Assembly (NCBI GenBank): GCA_020060215.1
Contig: JAGVAP010000011.1
Coordinates: 18,852 to 82,851 of the forward strand
Reading direction: 5' to 3'
DNA from: Deltaproteobacteria bacterium
GTDB lineage: Bacteria; Desulfobacterota; DSM-4660; Desulfatiglandales; HGW-15
Length of the DNA stretch: 64,000 bases
Shown here: one piece after another, positions 54,268-64,000 of the stretch
How the letters are laid out: each line of letters starts with the position of its first letter
Position numbering within the stretch: position 1 is the first letter of the stretch
The notes under the pieces: model-generated
Told to the model about the DNA's origin: nothing
Database searches by the model: none
Seen by the model: only the letters and a program-made list of their open reading frames with translations
Program-made: the position numbers and the translations under genes

Positions 54268-54590
54268 ATGGTCGCTCCAACGCTGGGGCACGCCCGTCTC
54301 GCTGCAAAGGGATTGCCCGAGGCGGACTCCGGAGTCCGCCTGGATTCCTTCTGCACAGAATATCAGGAAGTGGCCGGGTATCGAATCACCGTCATCGACC
54401 AGGATGGGATGGTGGTCTGCGAATCGGACGTTTCGTCCGCGCTTTGGGGAGCCGGCTGGACCGTCCTGAAGTTCAGAAGGCCCTCAGGTCGGGAGTGGGG
54501 ACGTCCATTCGCTACAGCGAGACCCTCGATGTGGAGATGCTCTACACCGCGCTCCTGTTGAGAGAAGACAGTTCTTTGGTCATTGGTCGC
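54268..54590 (+). pseudogene. phoR: phoR-like sensor kinase fragment, frameshifted and truncated
   Basis: One frame (from 54268) reads RLAAKGLP..RLDSFCTEYQEVAGYRITVIDQDGMVVCESD, typical of the periplasmic domain of PhoR-type kinases. The reading then continues in another frame as SRLDRPEVQKALRSGVG and TSIRYSETLDVEMLYTALLL, also PhoR-typical, so a frameshift lies at about 54440. After about 54580 the coding ends in a short-word repeat and no HAMP, HisKA or HATPase follows. It stands upstream of pit on the opposite strand. Suggests loss of a phosphate two-component sensor. Confidence 0.75.
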
Positions 54591-54760
54591 TGGTCACTTG
54601 TATGCGGTTTCGGCCGAGGATTTTCATGGGCGCCGCACGTGGCGGGTTGCAGATGGTCTGTTGCTCCCCGGGTCTTTTCGTTCGACGTTCGTCTTTCTAT
54701 TCGCCCTTGTCCTTCCGTTCGGTGTTCGATGTTGGACGTTCAATGTTCGATGTTCATTCG
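54575..54760. repeat. Intergenic short-word repeats (TTGGTC / TTCGATGTT)
   Basis: TTTGGTCATTGGTCGCTGGTCAC (54575-54597) and GTTCGGTGTTCGATGTTGG, GACGTTCAATGTTCGATGTTC (54717-54755) repeat short words. The array fills the gap and reaches the mnmG stop codon (54754-54756). Confidence 0.6.
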
Positions 54761-56625
54761 GTCTTCCTCTTCAAGTGGATCTGTATGGCCATGAGCGCGG
54801 CAGGCGTGACTCCGGAGATGCGCGAGGCCTGGCCGAGAGAGAGCGGTCTTACCCTGCTCAGCTTTTCCCGGACCTCACGCGTCAGCCCGTAGACCCTCTG
54901 GTAGTCCAGGCCGGCCGGAAGCCGCTTGTTCTCTAGGTGTTTGAAGCCTTCCACCTGTTTTTCCTGACGGCGGATGTATCCTTCATACTTGATCCTGGTC
55001 TCGACCTCTTCGGCCACGGACGGCTCCACATCTCCGAGGGCGGGATCGAACCGGCGGAGATGTTCAAAAGAGATCTCGCTCCTTCGGAGCAGATGTCCCA
55101 GGGGCATCACGTTCCGGACCGGCGCCGAGCCAAGCTCCCTCATGCGCTCCTGGACCGAAGGCTCGGGTCTGATCAGCTCTTCTTCCAATCTCGCCACCAG
55201 ATCCTCCACCGCCTTCTTCATCCTCGTATAACGGCCGTATACATCGTCCGGTACAAGGCCCAGCCTTCGGCCCGTTTCGATGAGCCGGAAGACGGCGTTG
55301 TCTTCCCTCAGGAGGAGGCGATACTCCGCCCTGGAGGTGAACATCCTGTACGGCTCTCCGGTCCCCTTGGTCACGAGGTCGTCCAGGAGCACTCCGACAT
55401 AGGCCTCTGATCGGGCCAGGATCAGGGGTTCCTCTCCCCTGATCTTGAGTACGGCGTTCACGCCCGCCATGAATCCCTGGGCGGCCGCCTCTTCATACCC
55501 GGACGTGCCGTTGATCTGTCCCGCGTGAAAAAGCCCCTGGATCCGTTTTGTCTCCAGGTTGGCCCTGATCTGGACAGGGTCCACGAAGTCATACTCGATG
55601 GCGTATCCCGGTCTCTGGATCTCCGCCTTCTCCAAGCCGGGGATGGATCGAACCATCTTGAGCTGAATGTCAATGGGAAGGCTGGTAGGGATGCCGTTCG
55701 GGTACACTTCGACCGTGTCCAGACCTTCGGGCTCCAGAAAGACCTGATGCCTTGCCTTGTCCGGGAATCGTACGACCTTGTCTTCTATGGAAGGGCAATA
55801 CCGGGCCCCTACACCCTTGATGACGCCCGCATAGAGGGGGGATCGGTCCAGCCCGCTCCGGATGTACTCATGGGTCTTGCCGTTCGTGTAGGTGATGTGA
55901 CAGGGGACTTGAGGGAGCGGGATGGAATGCGTCCTGAAAGAGAAGGGGCGCGGGTTTTCGTCCCCATGCTGGACCTCCAGCCCGGCGTAATCGATGGTCC
56001 TCCCGTTCAGACGGGGGGTGGTCCCGGTCTTGAGCCTGCCGATCTCGAACCCCAACTCCCTGAGGTGGTCCGAGAGACTCGAAGAAGGGGGATCCCCCAG
56101 TCGGCCGGCCGGGAACTGGTCCAGCCCGATGTGGATGAGGCCCCTCAGGAACGTGCCGGTCGTGAGGATCACGGTGCGGGAGAGGAACGTCTCATGGATC
56201 TGCGTCTCCACCCCAAGGACCCTTCCGTCTCGGACCATGAGCCGGTCCACCATGGCCTGCCGGATATCGAGGTTGGGCTGCAGCTCCAGGACCCTCTTCA
56301 TCCGCTTCTTGTAGAGGTCCATGTCGTTCTGCGACCTGGATCCCTGGACCGCCAAACCCTTCTTGGTGTTCAGCCTTCGGAACTGGATCCCCGTCTCGTC
56401 CGCATTCCTGGCCATCTCTCCGCCCAGGGCGTCGATCTCCTTGACCAGGTGGCCCTTGGCCAGGCCGCCGATGGCGGGATTGCAGCTCATGGCCGCAATA
56501 TGATCGATATTGATCGTCAGCAGGAGGGTCGGGTGGCCCATCCGCGCAGACGCCAGCGCAGCCTCGCAGCCCGCATGGCCTGCGCCGACGACGATGACGT
56601 CGTAATGCTTATCGAAGGTGGGCAT
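54754..56625 (-). CDS. mnmG: tRNA uridine-5-carboxymethylaminomethyl modification enzyme MnmG (GidA)
   Basis: A 623-residue FAD-dependent enzyme. FAD site YDVIVVGAGHAGCEAALASARMG, the GidA signature GGLAKGHLVKEIDALGGEMARNADETGIQFR, and conserved GPRYCPSIEDKVVRFPDK-type segment (as GARYCPSIEDKVVRFPD) near residue 275 are present. Family-typical C-terminal helical region (AAALMAIQIHLK). With MnmE it modifies wobble uridine 34. It follows purA in the same direction with 63 bases between. Confidence 0.95.
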   Translation of the reverse strand: MPTFDKHYDVIVVGAGHAGCEAALASARMGHPTLLLTINIDHIAAMSCNPAIGGLAKGHLVKEIDALGGEMARNADETGIQFRRLNTKKGLAVQGSRSQNDMDLYKKRMKRVLELQPNLDIRQAMVDRLMVRDGRVLGVETQIHETFLSRTVILTTGTFLRGLIHIGLDQFPAGRLGDPPSSSLSDHLRELGFEIGRLKTGTTPRLNGRTIDYAGLEVQHGDENPRPFSFRTHSIPLPQVPCHITYTNGKTHEYIRSGLDRSPLYAGVIKGVGARYCPSIEDKVVRFPDKARHQVFLEPEGLDTVEVYPNGIPTSLPIDIQLKMVRSIPGLEKAEIQRPGYAIEYDFVDPVQIRANLETKRIQGLFHAGQINGTSGYEEAAAQGFMAGVNAVLKIRGEEPLILARSEAYVGVLLDDLVTKGTGEPYRMFTSRAEYRLLLREDNAVFRLIETGRRLGLVPDDVYGRYTRMKKAVEDLVARLEEELIRPEPSVQERMRELGSAPVRNVMPLGHLLRRSEISFEHLRRFDPALGDVEPSVAEEVETRIKYEGYIRRQEKQVEGFKHLENKRLPAGLDYQRVYGLTREVREKLSRVRPLSLGQASRISGVTPAALMAIQIHLKRKTE

Positions 56626-56688
56626 GAGGATAGATCACCCTTCACCCCTCAGGGGTGCACCAAAGCCGGTCCCTCTCAGATCGGATTC

Positions 56689-58350
<1,662 letters not shown>

Positions 58351-59622
58351 TTACCCCAGACCCTGCGCCATCATCTTCAGGTCGAACCCTTCTTTTCGCA
58401 ACCGGATGTCGTAGTAAAAGAGAATCAGGGCCGTTGCGGTGTAGACCGTTGCCAGCGAGGATGCAATGATGTTCAGCAGGCCCGAGACCGTGGCGGTGAT
58501 GATCCCGGGCAGGACAAAGCTCAGGCCCACGCCGGGTAGCTGGAAGAGCAGGTTGATGGCTATGCCTATGAAAAAACCGGTCACGACGATCAGCCCCGCC
58601 TTGTTCTTGGGTCTCTTCCAATAGCCCTGTTCGGTCCTGGAGTTCATCAGCTCCTTGCTCCTCCGGAGCGCGCTCATCCATGCCAGGTCTTCAAGGACAA
58701 TCACCTTGTCCGCCAGAAACCAGTTGAGGAAGAGGTGAATGGTGAGCCAGATGAGCCCGATTCCGCCCAATGCGCCGATGACTCCGAGGATGAAGCCATC
58801 GACACCCACGGAGGAGAGGATCGGCACGGCAATCGCGGCAAGCACCCCCGCCAGGGCCGGACCAAGGACAACCAGGATGCCGAGGAGAATCAGTGTGCCG
58901 AGCAGACGGAGGAGCCGTTTGCGGACAGCGCCGTAAGAACCGCGCACAGAAGTGCTGTGTCCCAGATACGTCTCGGACACGGCATGGATCAGAGCGCCCT
59001 GGGCCCAGAACTGAAGGACCAGAAAGACGATGAATGCGACCACTGCGGAGATGCCGAAGCCGATGCCCATGCCGGGGGTCGGGCGGATGTTGAGCCCCCC
59101 CAGCAGAAGGGAGCCGCCTGTGTTGAGGACCAGGAAAACGGCTTGCGGAACGAATACGATCAGGAAAAAGAGCCGGAAATTGTCGCGAAGGAGTCGGAAG
59201 GAACGGTCGAGGATGCCCCCGACACCCATCGGTTGGACGCGGATGCCGGGATGGACTCTGGGTTTCGCCCTTCGCTCGATCCCGTCCGGCGCCGGCGGGA
59301 CCGCGGATTCCTCTTTCTTGGCGGAAGCTCGAACCGCAACGGGCTTTCGAACTTCTGCGGGCCGGATCGTCGGCGAAGCGGGCGGAGCATTCCGCGTGAC
59401 CTTGAGTATGCCCCCTTTCGTATGGAGGAACCCGTGCACCTTTCGGGCGACTTCCTCTGTAGCCGAATCCGTGAGCACGGCCGGGAGGTTTCCGATCAGC
59501 TGCCGAACCTCATTCGAACTCTTGCTTCGATACAGACGGGTGATCGCGGCAACCAGGTCTTCCTCTGCGGTTCCGGGTTGAAGACCGACCAGTTGAATCG
59601 TGCACCTTTTTGGATCTTCCAT
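58351..59622 (-). CDS. Polytopic membrane protein with N-terminal cytosolic domain (DUF)
   Basis: A 423-residue protein of unknown function. Residues 1-80 form a soluble, charged domain (CTIQLVGLQPGTAEEDLVAAITRLYRSK), residues about 80-135 a Pro/Lys linker, and residues about 140-420 hold about six membrane segments. The segment GVGGILDRSFRLLRDNFRLFFLIVFVP and the C-terminal SALRRSKELMNSRTEQGYWKR are like DUF975-type or glycerophosphodiester-phosphodiesterase-associated membrane proteins, but I cannot name the family with certainty. GGAGAGG precedes ATG 59622. It lies beside an RDD/SpoIIM/DUF58/MoxR group. Confidence 0.6.
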   Translation of the reverse strand: MEDPKRCTIQLVGLQPGTAEEDLVAAITRLYRSKSSNEVRQLIGNLPAVLTDSATEEVARKVHGFLHTKGGILKVTRNAPPASPTIRPAEVRKPVAVRASAKKEESAVPPAPDGIERRAKPRVHPGIRVQPMGVGGILDRSFRLLRDNFRLFFLIVFVPQAVFLVLNTGGSLLLGGLNIRPTPGMGIGFGISAVVAFIVFLVLQFWAQGALIHAVSETYLGHSTSVRGSYGAVRKRLLRLLGTLILLGILVVLGPALAGVLAAIAVPILSSVGVDGFILGVIGALGGIGLIWLTIHLFLNWFLADKVIVLEDLAWMSALRRSKELMNSRTEQGYWKRPKNKAGLIVVTGFFIGIAINLLFQLPGVGLSFVLPGIITATVSGLLNIIASSLATVYTATALILFYYDIRLRKEGFDLKMMAQGLG

Positions 59623-59788
59623 AGCCCTCTCCGTGTGGTTTGGAGTGCTTCTCGTCAGATGAAAAACCGGATGGAGCCGGCTGCATTCAGGTTGCCAGTA
59701 GCGGTTCTTTGTTGCAGGTGCCTGCACGCGCCGTGCCGGGGAACCGAGAACCTGCCGACAGCCAACCGCCCGCTACGGGCCTGTACCG

Positions 59789-60592
59789 CTAAATCGCCCT
59801 TTTTCTCTGCTCGTACATCACGACGATCTCTTCCAGAAAAGGCTCCCCCTCGGATCGAAGAGCTTTGTTCATCCCCGTATGGTCGACCACCTGTCGGACC
59901 AACATCCCGGCGAGGTCCCGCCTGTAAGAAAGATCCATCCCGTCTCTCCTGTCCAGGAACGACCTCAGGACATGGTACCTTTCAAGCCCCAGCCTGGAGA
60001 CATGGGTCGCCACCTCCGGATGGGTGATCGCCACCGAAGGCCGCTTGCGCACCTGTCCGGGAGACTTGAGCCGCCCCTCGAGAACCACGATGGTCCCTGC
60101 CGCGAAGTCGCCCAGGCGCTGATGGTTCTTGCTGAGAAACATGAAAACGAGTCCAAGGGGGTAGAGGCCGAGGAACATGTCCACGGCCCGGAGTATGTTG
60201 CGGACCGCGGATTCGACCCAGCCCACGGGCCGCCCGTCGGTCTTGATGACGCGAAGTCCCTGGCGCCGCTTGCCCGGCGTCTGTCCGCTCCAAAGGGATT
60301 CGAAGATCATGAAATAGCCGAGGTCGATGATTGCATAGGCAAGGAGTCCCAGGGCCAGGATCCATGTCCTGCTGAGCCCCGCCGCGAAGTCTTTGAAGAT
60401 CCAGCGGGGGAGCCACTCGGAGAAGAGGACCACAAGGAAGAAGACGCAGGCCACGAGGATTGCCCTGAATGCCGTGTCGAGGATGAAGGCGTTGGCCCTT
60501 GAGCCAAGACCCGCGAGCACGTACTCGATCTGCACCTGTTCCGGGGTGCGGATGGCGAATGTCTCATTTCCGGTTTGCACGGCGACCCCCAT
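59789..60592 (-). CDS. RDD-family membrane protein
   Basis: A 267-residue membrane protein. The RDD core at about 25-150 has LGSRANAFILDTAFRA, WLPRWIFKDF and GQTPGKRRQGLRVIKTDGRPVGW, with SAVRNILRAVDMF; the tail (about 165-267) is soluble. RDD proteins accompany MoxR/DUF58/SpoIIM clusters and may act in stress or ion homeostasis. ATG 60592 has GAGGA 7 bases upstream and faces the SpoIIM-like gene with only 16 bases between start codons. Confidence 0.8.
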   Translation of the reverse strand: MGVAVQTGNETFAIRTPEQVQIEYVLAGLGSRANAFILDTAFRAILVACVFFLVVLFSEWLPRWIFKDFAAGLSRTWILALGLLAYAIIDLGYFMIFESLWSGQTPGKRRQGLRVIKTDGRPVGWVESAVRNILRAVDMFLGLYPLGLVFMFLSKNHQRLGDFAAGTIVVLEGRLKSPGQVRKRPSVAITHPEVATHVSRLGLERYHVLRSFLDRRDGMDLSYRRDLAGMLVRQVVDHTGMNKALRSEGEPFLEEIVVMYEQRKRAI

Positions 60593-60608
60593 CTGATATC
60601 CTCGGCGC

Positions 60609-61610
60609 ATGGTCCAGTCCATCGACGCATTCATAACCGCCCGCAAACCGAAGTGGGAGCGGCTGGAGTCCCTGTTGACTTCTCTCGAAAAAGGAGCAGC
60701 CCGGAAGCTGACCGCGTCGGACCTGCAGGAAGTCGGAAGGCTCTATCGGGAGGCTGCGGCGGACCTTGCGAGGCTCCAGGCCTTTCGACAGGAGAATTCT
60801 TCCCCCGGAGACCTCGAGATCTATCTGAACCACCTCGTCGGCCGCGGGTACGGGCAGATCTATCAACAGCCCACCGCCGGATTTCCGGGCCTGTTCCGTT
60901 TTCTCCGAGACACTTTCCCCCGTACCTTCAGGAACAGCTTCCCATGGTTTTCGGCATCCCTTGCCATCTTTCTCGTTGGGTTCGGGTTCGGCTTCATCGC
61001 CAGCCAGGTCGACGAGACCTTCATCCCGCTGGTGGTGCCGCCCCACCTGATCCAGAAGGTGGAGGAGGGCAAGGTCTGGTTCGATTCCATCCTTGCCGTG
61101 AAGCCCCTGGCCTCCAGCCTGATCATGACCAACAACATCACCGTCAGCTTCCTGGCTTTTGCCCTGGGGATCACCTTCGGGGCGGGGACCGTCTACCTGA
61201 TGGCCTTCAACGGCCTCATGGTCGGGACTCTTGCCGGTTTTTGCCACACCCATGGTCTTGACGTACCCTTCTGGTCTTTTGTCCTGCCTCACGGGGTCAT
61301 CGAGCTCACGGCCGTCTTTATTGCAGGGGCGGCAGGTCTACTGGTTGGTGCAGCAATGATCGTGCCAAAAGACCTTACAAGGAGAGACGCCCTTGTCCTG
61401 AGGGCCGGGCAGGCGGGTCGGCTGGTGCTCGGCTGCGTTCCTCTCCTGGTCGTGGCAGGGGTAATCGAGGGTTTCTTTTCCCCTGCATTGCTGCCGGCCG
61501 GTCTCAAGTTCGGCGCGGCAGGGGTTCTTCTCCTGCTCCTGATCCGCTACCTGGCTTCCTCGCGGTCTACAAGAGACCCTTTCGCTTCACCTCCAGATAC
61601 TTCCGGGTAA
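60609..61610 (+). CDS. SpoIIM-like membrane protein (stage II sporulation protein M family)
   Basis: A 333-residue membrane protein. The N-terminal VDxFVxxR-type motif appears as SIDAFITARKPKWERLESLL (about 4-23), a helical region follows, and about six membrane segments (FSASLAIFLVGFGFGFIASQ and others) end in HGVIELTAVFIAGAAGLLVG. The name comes from distant Bacillus homologs; non-spore formers keep it in a conserved cluster with RDD, DUF58 and MoxR. It converges with the DUF58 gene, their 3' ends overlapping by 44 bases. Confidence 0.8.
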   Translation: MVQSIDAFITARKPKWERLESLLTSLEKGAARKLTASDLQEVGRLYREAAADLARLQAFRQENSSPGDLEIYLNHLVGRGYGQIYQQPTAGFPGLFRFLRDTFPRTFRNSFPWFSASLAIFLVGFGFGFIASQVDETFIPLVVPPHLIQKVEEGKVWFDSILAVKPLASSLIMTNNITVSFLAFALGITFGAGTVYLMAFNGLMVGTLAGFCHTHGLDVPFWSFVLPHGVIELTAVFIAGAAGLLVGAAMIVPKDLTRRDALVLRAGQAGRLVLGCVPLLVVAGVIEGFFSPALLPAGLKFGAAGVLLLLLIRYLASSRSTRDPFASPPDTSG

Positions 61611-62892
61611 TCCCTTGGGCAAGGCCGGACGCAGGCAGGTCCAAGGCAATAGCCCCCTTCTGGACCAGCCGCATCATGGCCTTCCTGCGATGGCGGAGAC
61701 ATTCGATCAGGGCCGATTTCTCGTATACCTGATCGAGTCCGGACACACGCCGGCTCAATTGCAGATCCCATTCCGTTTCCCGGACCGCGACGCACAAGGG
61801 GAGATGGAGGGGCCTGAGCAAGGCCATCGAATCCAGGAGGTTCTCGGATGCCGCTTCATCCAGGAGGTCCGTGTAAACCACCACCAGGCATCTCCTGTGG
61901 ATCCTGGACCTGAGCCGCAGAAACGCTTCCTCGTACCGCGGCTCCGCCAGCCGGGGCCGAAGGGAGAGGGTCTCTTCGAGGATCCGCTGAAGCTGGCCCG
62001 GGGTCCGGCGGGGAGGAATGAAGCAGAGGACCTTCTCCGCAAAGGCCATGATGCCGGGCTGGTCCCCCCCGGCCATGGCGGCATGTGCGAGCTGGACCGC
62101 CGAATCCATGACGTAGTCCATTTTGGTCCTGCCCTCGGTCACGGCACACATCAGCCGGCCGGAATCGATCACCATCATGACGGCCTGATTCTTTTCGGGC
62201 TGGTATTCCTGGACGATGGGGCGATCGAGTCTGGCCGAGGCCTTCCAGTGGATCTTCCTCGGGTCGTCCCCTTCCACGTACTCACGGAGGGAATCGAACT
62301 CCCTTCCCTCGCCTCGCCATCTTGCACGCTGCAGCCCTATCTGAACGGCGGTGCGCCTGTATGCGGCAAGATCGGGGTATCGCATGGGCGCGAGCCTCGG
62401 AAACACCTTCAGGTCGTGTGCGGCCGGCGAATGAACTCCCCTGGCGCCGAGACCCAGAGGACCTTCCACCCTCAGGTGAATATCGGAAAAGGAAAAGACC
62501 CCTCTTTCAGGAGGAGTGGCCGAATACCGCAAGCTTAGGGACGATCGCGCAGGGACGGTGCCCTTGAGGACGGGGGCCGGCAGCCATTCGGGCGGGGTCT
62601 GGTCCCTGACACGGAACCTTCGTGCTCTCGAACCGGTGTTCCTGACGAGCAGCTCGAACTCCTGCGCAACCCCCTGCGACGAGAACGGGGGGAAGACGCG
62701 ACGGACCGTGATCTCCGCACGGCCGGGTGCGGCAAGGGAGTCGAACAGGCAGGCGCAGAGGACGACGGCATCATAGTACAAGGCGCCCTTCCAGCCGAAG
62801 ACGACCGCGACTCCGATGCCGATGCCGATGAGCCACAGGGCAAAGGGGGTTGGGAAGGGGAGGTGCATGTGATTCTTCTTGAGTATCGTCAT
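61567..62892 (-). CDS. DUF58 protein (vWA-related, MoxR partner)
   Basis: A 441-residue protein. Two N-terminal membrane segments (about 15-50) are followed by a soluble beta domain and the DUF58 signature: EFDSLREYVEGDDPRKIHWKASARLDRPIVQEY (about 203-235), then VMMVIDSGRLMC, a vWA-like metal site variant (DSG). DUF58 proteins are usual partners of MoxR AAA ATPases, perhaps in complex assembly. It lies just downstream of moxR (45 bases). Function unknown. Confidence 0.85.
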   Translation of the reverse strand: MTILKKNHMHLPFPTPFALWLIGIGIGVAVVFGWKGALYYDAVVLCACLFDSLAAPGRAEITVRRVFPPFSSQGVAQEFELLVRNTGSRARRFRVRDQTPPEWLPAPVLKGTVPARSSLSLRYSATPPERGVFSFSDIHLRVEGPLGLGARGVHSPAAHDLKVFPRLAPMRYPDLAAYRRTAVQIGLQRARWRGEGREFDSLREYVEGDDPRKIHWKASARLDRPIVQEYQPEKNQAVMMVIDSGRLMCAVTEGRTKMDYVMDSAVQLAHAAMAGGDQPGIMAFAEKVLCFIPPRRTPGQLQRILEETLSLRPRLAEPRYEEAFLRLRSRIHRRCLVVVYTDLLDEAASENLLDSMALLRPLHLPLCVAVRETEWDLQLSRRVSGLDQVYEKSALIECLRHRRKAMMRLVQKGAIALDLPASGLAQGITRKYLEVKRKGLL

Positions 62893-62937
62893 CTCTGATG
62901 GTTAGTGGCGGTCAAGCGTTCAATGGTCAACGCTCCA

Positions 62938-63891
62938 TCACCTGGGAACCGGAACCTCGTCCAGGATCTGTCCGATGATCATGTCGGCGCTGAGACCCTC
63001 CAGCTCCGCCTCCGGCCTCAGAATGAGCCGGTGTCTGAGCACCGGCGGCGCAAGCCTCTTGATATGATCGGGGGTGATGAACTCCTTTCCTTCCAGGGCC
63101 GCGAGGCACTGACTGCTCCTCAGGAGGGCGATTCCCGCCCTGGTGCTTGCACCCAGGTGAAGATGAGGTGAGCGCCGGGTCTCTTCCATGAGGGTCTGCA
63201 CATAACCCACCATTCCTTCCTCGACCTGGACCTGTTTCACGTGTCTCCGGAGGCCCCTGGCCCAGTCGCCTTCGGGAAGTCTCGAAATGCCTGCTCCTTC
63301 CACGGGGTGCGTCTCCTGCGCCCTGCCGTAACGGCCGATGATCTCCCGCTCGTCAGCCGCAGCAGGGTAACCCAGACGTATCTTCATGAGGAACCGATCG
63401 AGCTGCGCCTCCGGCAGGGGATAGGTCCCCTCCTGCTCGATCGGGTTCTGGGTTGCCAGGACCAGAAAACCCTCTGAGAGGGGGATGGTCTTCCCATCGA
63501 TGCTGACCTGCCTCTCTTCCATGGCCTCCAGCAGGGCCGCCTGCGTCTTCGGCGGCGTTCGATTGATCTCATCGGCGAGGAGGATATCCGTGAAGACAGG
63601 TCCTTTCCTGAGCCTGAATGTCCTGCTCTCCAGGTCATAGACGCTGGTCCCAAGGATATCGGCCGGCATCAGATCGGGGGTAAACTGAATGCGGGTGAAT
63701 TCGGCCCTCAGGATATGGGCAAGCGTCTTCGCCAGCAGGGTCTTGCCGATGCCGGGGACCCCTTCCATCAGCAGGTGACCCCTTGCCAAGAGCCCCACCA
63801 TCAACATGGTGACGGCCTCCTGCTGCCCCAGGACCACCTTGGAGATCTCAGCGGATATCCGTTCCATAATCCTTCTCAGTTCTGATGACAT
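62938..63891 (-). CDS. MoxR-family AAA+ ATPase
   Basis: A 317-residue AAA+ ATPase: Walker A GVPGIGKTLLAKTL (about 44-57), Walker B ILLADEINRTPPKTQAALLEAMEERQV (about 103-130), sensor LATQNPIEQEGTYPLPEAQLDRF. Matches MoxR (AAA_3 plus lid). It probably acts as a chaperone with the DUF58 protein. ATG 63891 has GGGAG upstream. First gene of the minus-strand pair; the gap to the window edge (63892-64000) shows only the ACTCCA-word repeat (63945-63981). Confidence 0.92.
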   Translation of the reverse strand: MSSELRRIMERISAEISKVVLGQQEAVTMLMVGLLARGHLLMEGVPGIGKTLLAKTLAHILRAEFTRIQFTPDLMPADILGTSVYDLESRTFRLRKGPVFTDILLADEINRTPPKTQAALLEAMEERQVSIDGKTIPLSEGFLVLATQNPIEQEGTYPLPEAQLDRFLMKIRLGYPAAADEREIIGRYGRAQETHPVEGAGISRLPEGDWARGLRRHVKQVQVEEGMVGYVQTLMEETRRSPHLHLGASTRAGIALLRSSQCLAALEGKEFITPDHIKRLAPPVLRHRLILRPEAELEGLSADMIIGQILDEVPVPR

Positions 63892-64000
63892 CGCAACCGC
63901 TCCCTTCCTATCGTCTCCATCCCCCCCCAAAAGTCCATCGGTTCTCCGCGACTCCAACACTCCATCACTCCAGTACTCTATCTTTTCTCGTCCCCCTGCC

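Noticed and set aside
54213..54794. Intact gene over the phoR remnant
   Set aside because: Family-like sequence is split between two frames and no kinase domain follows; no ribosome binding site is present.

Overview
The window is high-GC, densely coded and almost entirely housekeeping or energy metabolism of a strict anaerobe, with one large secondary-metabolite gene. Gene content points to a Desulfobacterota (former Deltaproteobacteria) sulfate reducer or syntroph: an Rnf complex led by a membrane-anchored tetraheme cytochrome c, a selenocysteine formate dehydrogenase with NADH-dehydrogenase-like partners, two ferredoxin-dependent 2-oxoacid oxidoreductases and TCA enzymes. The assignment is inferred from gene content; no rRNA or tRNA gene was found.

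Layout. 1-3800: promoter, structured leader RNA and an NMT1/SsuA-type ABC importer followed by a MenA-like prenyltransferase. 4-10 kb: succinate dehydrogenase/fumarate reductase A and B (no membrane anchor gene), aconitase, citrate synthase. 10.3-11.6 kb: two YsnF/DUF2382 stress proteins. 11.9-21.9 kb: a hybrid histidine kinase followed, 13 bases later, by a 2595-residue enediyne-type iterative polyketide synthase (KS-AT-ACP-KR-DH-PPTase) carrying two fused hot-dog thioesterase-like domains. 21.9-24.5 kb: two-subunit 2-oxoacid:ferredoxin oxidoreductase. 24.9-31.4 kb: FemAB-like protein, 7TM histidine kinase, EpmA and EF-P, and a CheD-HDOD fusion. 31.6-34.2 kb: four-subunit 2-oxoacid:ferredoxin oxidoreductase, divergent from 34.5-41.4 kb: Sec-containing FdhA, NuoE-like, small Fe-S, DRTGG, ATPase, 2Fe-2S and NuoF-like genes. 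41.7-48.6 kb: tetraheme cytochrome and rnfCDGEAB, where RnfB is fused to a GltD/NfnB-like flavoprotein. 48.9-52 kb: a CheY-NrtA/CheW fusion and an extracytoplasmic solute-binding protein. 52-54.6 kb: Pit phosphate transporter with DUF47 regulator and a decayed phoR. 54.7-58 kb: mnmG and purA. 58.3-64 kb: membrane protein, RDD, SpoIIM-like, DUF58 and MoxR cluster.

How they fit. Formate oxidation (Fdh with Hnd-type subunits), the 2-oxoacid oxidoreductases and Rnf share ferredoxin and NAD(P)H pools, and Rnf couples them to an ion gradient. The cytochrome, the eroded NADH/FMN loop in RnfC and the extra flavoprotein on RnfB suggest that this Rnf uses different electron partners from the classical one. 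The most unexpected items are the thioesterase-fused enediyne-type PKS, the REC-SBP-CheW protein, the RnfB fusion, and the promoter-leader-terminator device at the left edge. Intergenic spaces carry REP/BIME-like palindromes and a recurring style of short-word repeats whose word differs from locus to locus.
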